A stretch of DNA of 7,633 nt, taken from the NCBI GenBank assembly GCA_018054915.1, contig JAGPIR010000053.1, positions 1 through 7,633 on the forward strand. Direction: 5' to 3'. This document shows positions 5,621 through 7,633 of this stretch, one piece after another. The stretch's first letter is position 1. The number at the start of each line of letters is the position of its first letter. The DNA is from Allobrachymonas sp. Its GTDB lineage: Bacteria; Pseudomonadota; Gammaproteobacteria; Burkholderiales; Burkholderiaceae_C. The notes under the pieces were generated by a model. That model was not told the origin of the DNA and searched no databases. It saw only the letters and a list, made by a program, of their open reading frames with translations. A program made the position numbers and the translations under genes.

Positions 5621-7180
5621 ATGCTGCTGAACTCCGCAGACATTTCTGAACAAATCAAAACGCTCATCGCGAGCATGGATGATGTCTCTGACGTGCGCAA
5701 CCAGGGCACTGTCGAAACGGTAACCGATGGCATTTGTCGCGTCTCGGGGCTTTCCGAAGCGATGCAGGGCGAAATGCTGGAATTTCCGCCCACGCCTGAT
5801 GGGTTGCCCACTTATGGATTGGCCCTGAACCTCGAGCGCGACGCCGTGGGCGCCGTGATTCTGGGTAGCTACGAGCACATCAGCGAAGGCGACATGGTGA
5901 AGTGCACCGGGCGCATTCTGGAAGTGCCTGTCGGGCCAGAATTGATCGGACGCGTGGTCAATGCCTTGGGTCAGCCGATTGACGGCAAAGGTCCGATTAA
6001 CGCAAAAATGACCGATGTGATCGAAAAAGTGGCGCCTGGAGTGATTGCGCGGCAGTCGGTTTCTCAGCCAGTGCAGACGGGTCTGAAGTCGATTGACTCG
6101 ATGGTGCCAATTGGCCGTGGCCAGCGTGAATTGATCATTGGTGACCGTCAGACCGGCAAGACAGCTGTGGCGATCGACACAATCATCAACCAGAAGGGCC
6201 AGAACATGGTCTGTGTCTACGTCGCCATCGGTCAGAAGGCGTCGTCGATCAAGAACGTGGTGCGTGCGCTGGAGCAGCACGGCGCCATGGATTACACCAT
6301 CGTGGTGGCTGCTTCTGCCTCTGAATCGGCAGCCATGCAGTATGTAAGTGCCTACTCTGGTTGCACCATGGGGGAATACTTCCGTGACCGCGGGCAGGAT
6401 GCGCTGATTATTTATGACGATCTGTCGAAGCAGGCCGTTGCGTATCGTCAGGTGTCATTGCTGCTGCGCCGACCGCCGGGCCGTGAAGCCTACCCCGGCG
6501 ATGTGTTTTATCTGCACAGTCGTCTGTTGGAGCGTGCGGCGCGGGTCAATGCCGATTACGTGGAAGCCTTCACCAAGGGCGAAGTCAAGGGCAAGACTGG
6601 CTCGCTCACGGCGCTGCCGATCATTGAAACGCAGGCTGGGGACGTTTCCGCCTTCGTTCCGACCAACGTGATTTCCATTACCGACGGCCAGATTTTCCTG
6701 GAAACCAGCCTGTTCAACGCCGGCATCCGGCCGGCTATCAATGCCGGTATTTCGGTGTCGCGCGTGGGGTCTGCGGCGCAGACCAAGCTGATCAAGGGCC
6801 TTTCCGGCGGTATCCGTACCGACTTGGCGCAGTATCGCGAGTTGGCCGCATTTGCGCAGTTTGCATCTGATCTGGATGAAGCGACCAAGAAGCAACTGGA
6901 TCGTGGAGCCCGGGTGACCGAGTTGCTCAAACAGGCTCAGTACAATCCGTTGCCTATCAGCTTGATGGGGGCTTCTCTTTTCGCGGTGAACAAGGGCTAT
7001 CTCGACGATATTGACGTCAAGAAAGTTCTTGCGTTCGAATCTGCTCTGCATGGGTATCTCAAGGACAAGCATGCAGATTTGGTGCAACGCCTTGAGGACA
7101 ACAAGGCGTTCGACAAGGAAGGCAAGGACGAAGCCGAACTGGCTCAAGCCATTGCCGCGTTTAAGAAGACCTTTGCGTAA
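5621..7180 (+). CDS. atpA: F1Fo ATP synthase subunit alpha
   Basis: Alpha alternates with beta in the F1 hexamer; it binds non-catalytic nucleotide and supplies the arginine finger to the catalytic sites on beta. The 519-residue product is a full-length member (E. coli has 513). The N-terminal helix MLLNSADISEQIK, which normally binds delta, is present. It is followed by the crown beta-barrel (about 25-95), the nucleotide-binding domain with Walker A GDRQTGKT (174-181) and ALIIYDDLSKQ (261-271), and the helical C-terminal domain. The arginine-finger region SVSRVG (378-383) is intact. Residues 56-65 (PPTPDGLPTY) are five residues longer than the matching turn in E. coli, which accounts for the shifted Walker A numbering. 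The purine-rich GGAAAG at 5611-5616 is the likely ribosome binding site. The gene lies 36 bases after atpH and 17 before atpG. Confidence 0.99.
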   Translation: MLLNSADISEQIKTLIASMDDVSDVRNQGTVETVTDGICRVSGLSEAMQGEMLEFPPTPDGLPTYGLALNLERDAVGAVILGSYEHISEGDMVKCTGRILEVPVGPELIGRVVNALGQPIDGKGPINAKMTDVIEKVAPGVIARQSVSQPVQTGLKSIDSMVPIGRGQRELIIGDRQTGKTAVAIDTIINQKGQNMVCVYVAIGQKASSIKNVVRALEQHGAMDYTIVVAASASESAAMQYVSAYSGCTMGEYFRDRGQDALIIYDDLSKQAVAYRQVSLLLRRPPGREAYPGDVFYLHSRLLERAARVNADYVEAFTKGEVKGKTGSLTALPIIETQAGDVSAFVPTNVISITDGQIFLETSLFNAGIRPAINAGISVSRVGSAAQTKLIKGLSGGIRTDLAQYRELAAFAQFASDLDEATKKQLDRGARVTELLKQAQYNPLPISLMGASLFAVNKGYLDDIDVKKVLAFESALHGYLKDKHADLVQRLEDNKAFDKEGKDEAELAQAIAAFKKTFA

Positions 7181-7197
7181 CAAGGGGGAGGCAGACT

Positions 7198-7633
7198 GTG
7201 GCTGCAGGCAAGGAAATACGTGGCAAGATCAAGTCGGTTGAAAATACCCGCAAGATCACTAAAGCCATGGAGATGGTCTCCACCTCCAAGATGCGCAAGG
7301 CGCAGGAGAGGATGCGCGCAGCCCGTCCGTATAGCGAGAAGGTGCTGGAAATCGCCACCAATCTTGGGCGAGCCAATCCTGAATATGTGCATGATTTCAT
7401 GCGTACCAATGACGCAAAAAACGTCGGCATGATTGTTGTGACCAGTGACAAGGGTTTGGCGGGCGGTCTCAATACCAACATTTTGCGTGCTGTAACCAGC
7501 AAAATCCGTGATTTGCAAAATCAGGGATGCACAACCAAGACGGTTGCCATTGGAAGCAAGGGGTTGGCATTCCTTAATCGCATGGGCGCACCGGTGCTTG
7601 CGCATGCCGTACAGTTGGGCGATACCCCCCATC
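7198..7633 (+). CDS. atpG: F1Fo ATP synthase subunit gamma, 5' part (runs off window)
   Basis: Gamma is the central shaft that turns inside the alpha/beta hexamer and couples c-ring rotation to ATP synthesis. The first 145 residues are present and the gene continues past the window edge; the full protein is normally about 287-290 residues. The N-terminal helix contains KEIRGKIKSVENTRKITKAM followed by EMVSTSKMRKAQERM, the typical signature of the long coiled coil. The Rossmann-like segment has VVTSDKGLAGGLNTN, where many homologues have Cys instead of the Ala. The start is a GTG, fixed by the strong AGGGGGAGG at 7183-7191 six bases upstream and by the family's N-terminus. There is no in-frame ATG nearby that would keep the conserved helix. 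Confidence 0.97.
   Translation, partial: MAAGKEIRGKIKSVENTRKITKAMEMVSTSKMRKAQERMRAARPYSEKVLEIATNLGRANPEYVHDFMRTNDAKNVGMIVVTSDKGLAGGLNTNILRAVTSKIRDLQNQGCTTKTVAIGSKGLAFLNRMGAPVLAHAVQLGDTPH

Noticed and set aside
5339..6280. Minus-strand open frame of 313 codons opposite atpH and atpA
   Set aside because: His-, Arg- and Gln-rich translation typical of an antisense shadow; the plus strand encodes conserved ATP synthase subunits throughout.

Overview
The window is a chromosomal housekeeping segment, most likely from a betaproteobacterium of the order Burkholderiales. This is inferred from recalled family features: the c subunit begins MENVVG and ends FAFASPF, the alpha subunit has the SGCTMGEYFRDRGQD block, and subunit a carries RVVPTADL. 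The species cannot be named from the sequence. I see no mobile element, CRISPR array, tRNA, rRNA or defence system. All convincing genes lie on the + strand.

Layout: bases 1-137 hold at most the last codons of an unrecognised upstream gene plus the proA leader. Bases 138-1433 are proA (glutamate-5-semialdehyde dehydrogenase, proline synthesis). After an 84-90 base gap containing a small dyad, 1524-2789 encodes an unrecognised protein with about six N-terminal membrane segments and a helical-repeat (TPR-like) C-terminal half. Bases 2790-2924 carry a perfect TATAAT box and an inverted repeat, the likely promoter region of the ATP synthase operon.

From 2925 to the window end runs the F1Fo ATP synthase operon in classical order: atpI, atpB (a), atpE (c), atpF (b), atpH (delta), atpA (alpha) and the 5' part of atpG (gamma). 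The missing atpD and atpC presumably follow. Together these products make the proton-driven rotary ATP synthase: a and the c ring form the proton channel and rotor, b and delta the peripheral stalk, and alpha and gamma belong to the catalytic head and central shaft. AtpI is an assembly and ion-handling accessory. Catalytic and proton-path residues are intact: Walker A in alpha, Asp60 in c, and the Arg/Asn/Glu/His/Gln set in a.

Most of the window is ordinary. The clearest oddity is AtpH: about 129 residues instead of about 177, with a normal C-terminal domain but without the N-terminal helices that normally clamp the top of the alpha subunits. Smaller oddities are a Gly-to-Ser / Ala-to-Gly swap in the helix-packing motif of subunit c, a short insertion in the alpha crown domain, a T-rich leader before atpE, and the unrecognised membrane/TPR gene next to the operon.
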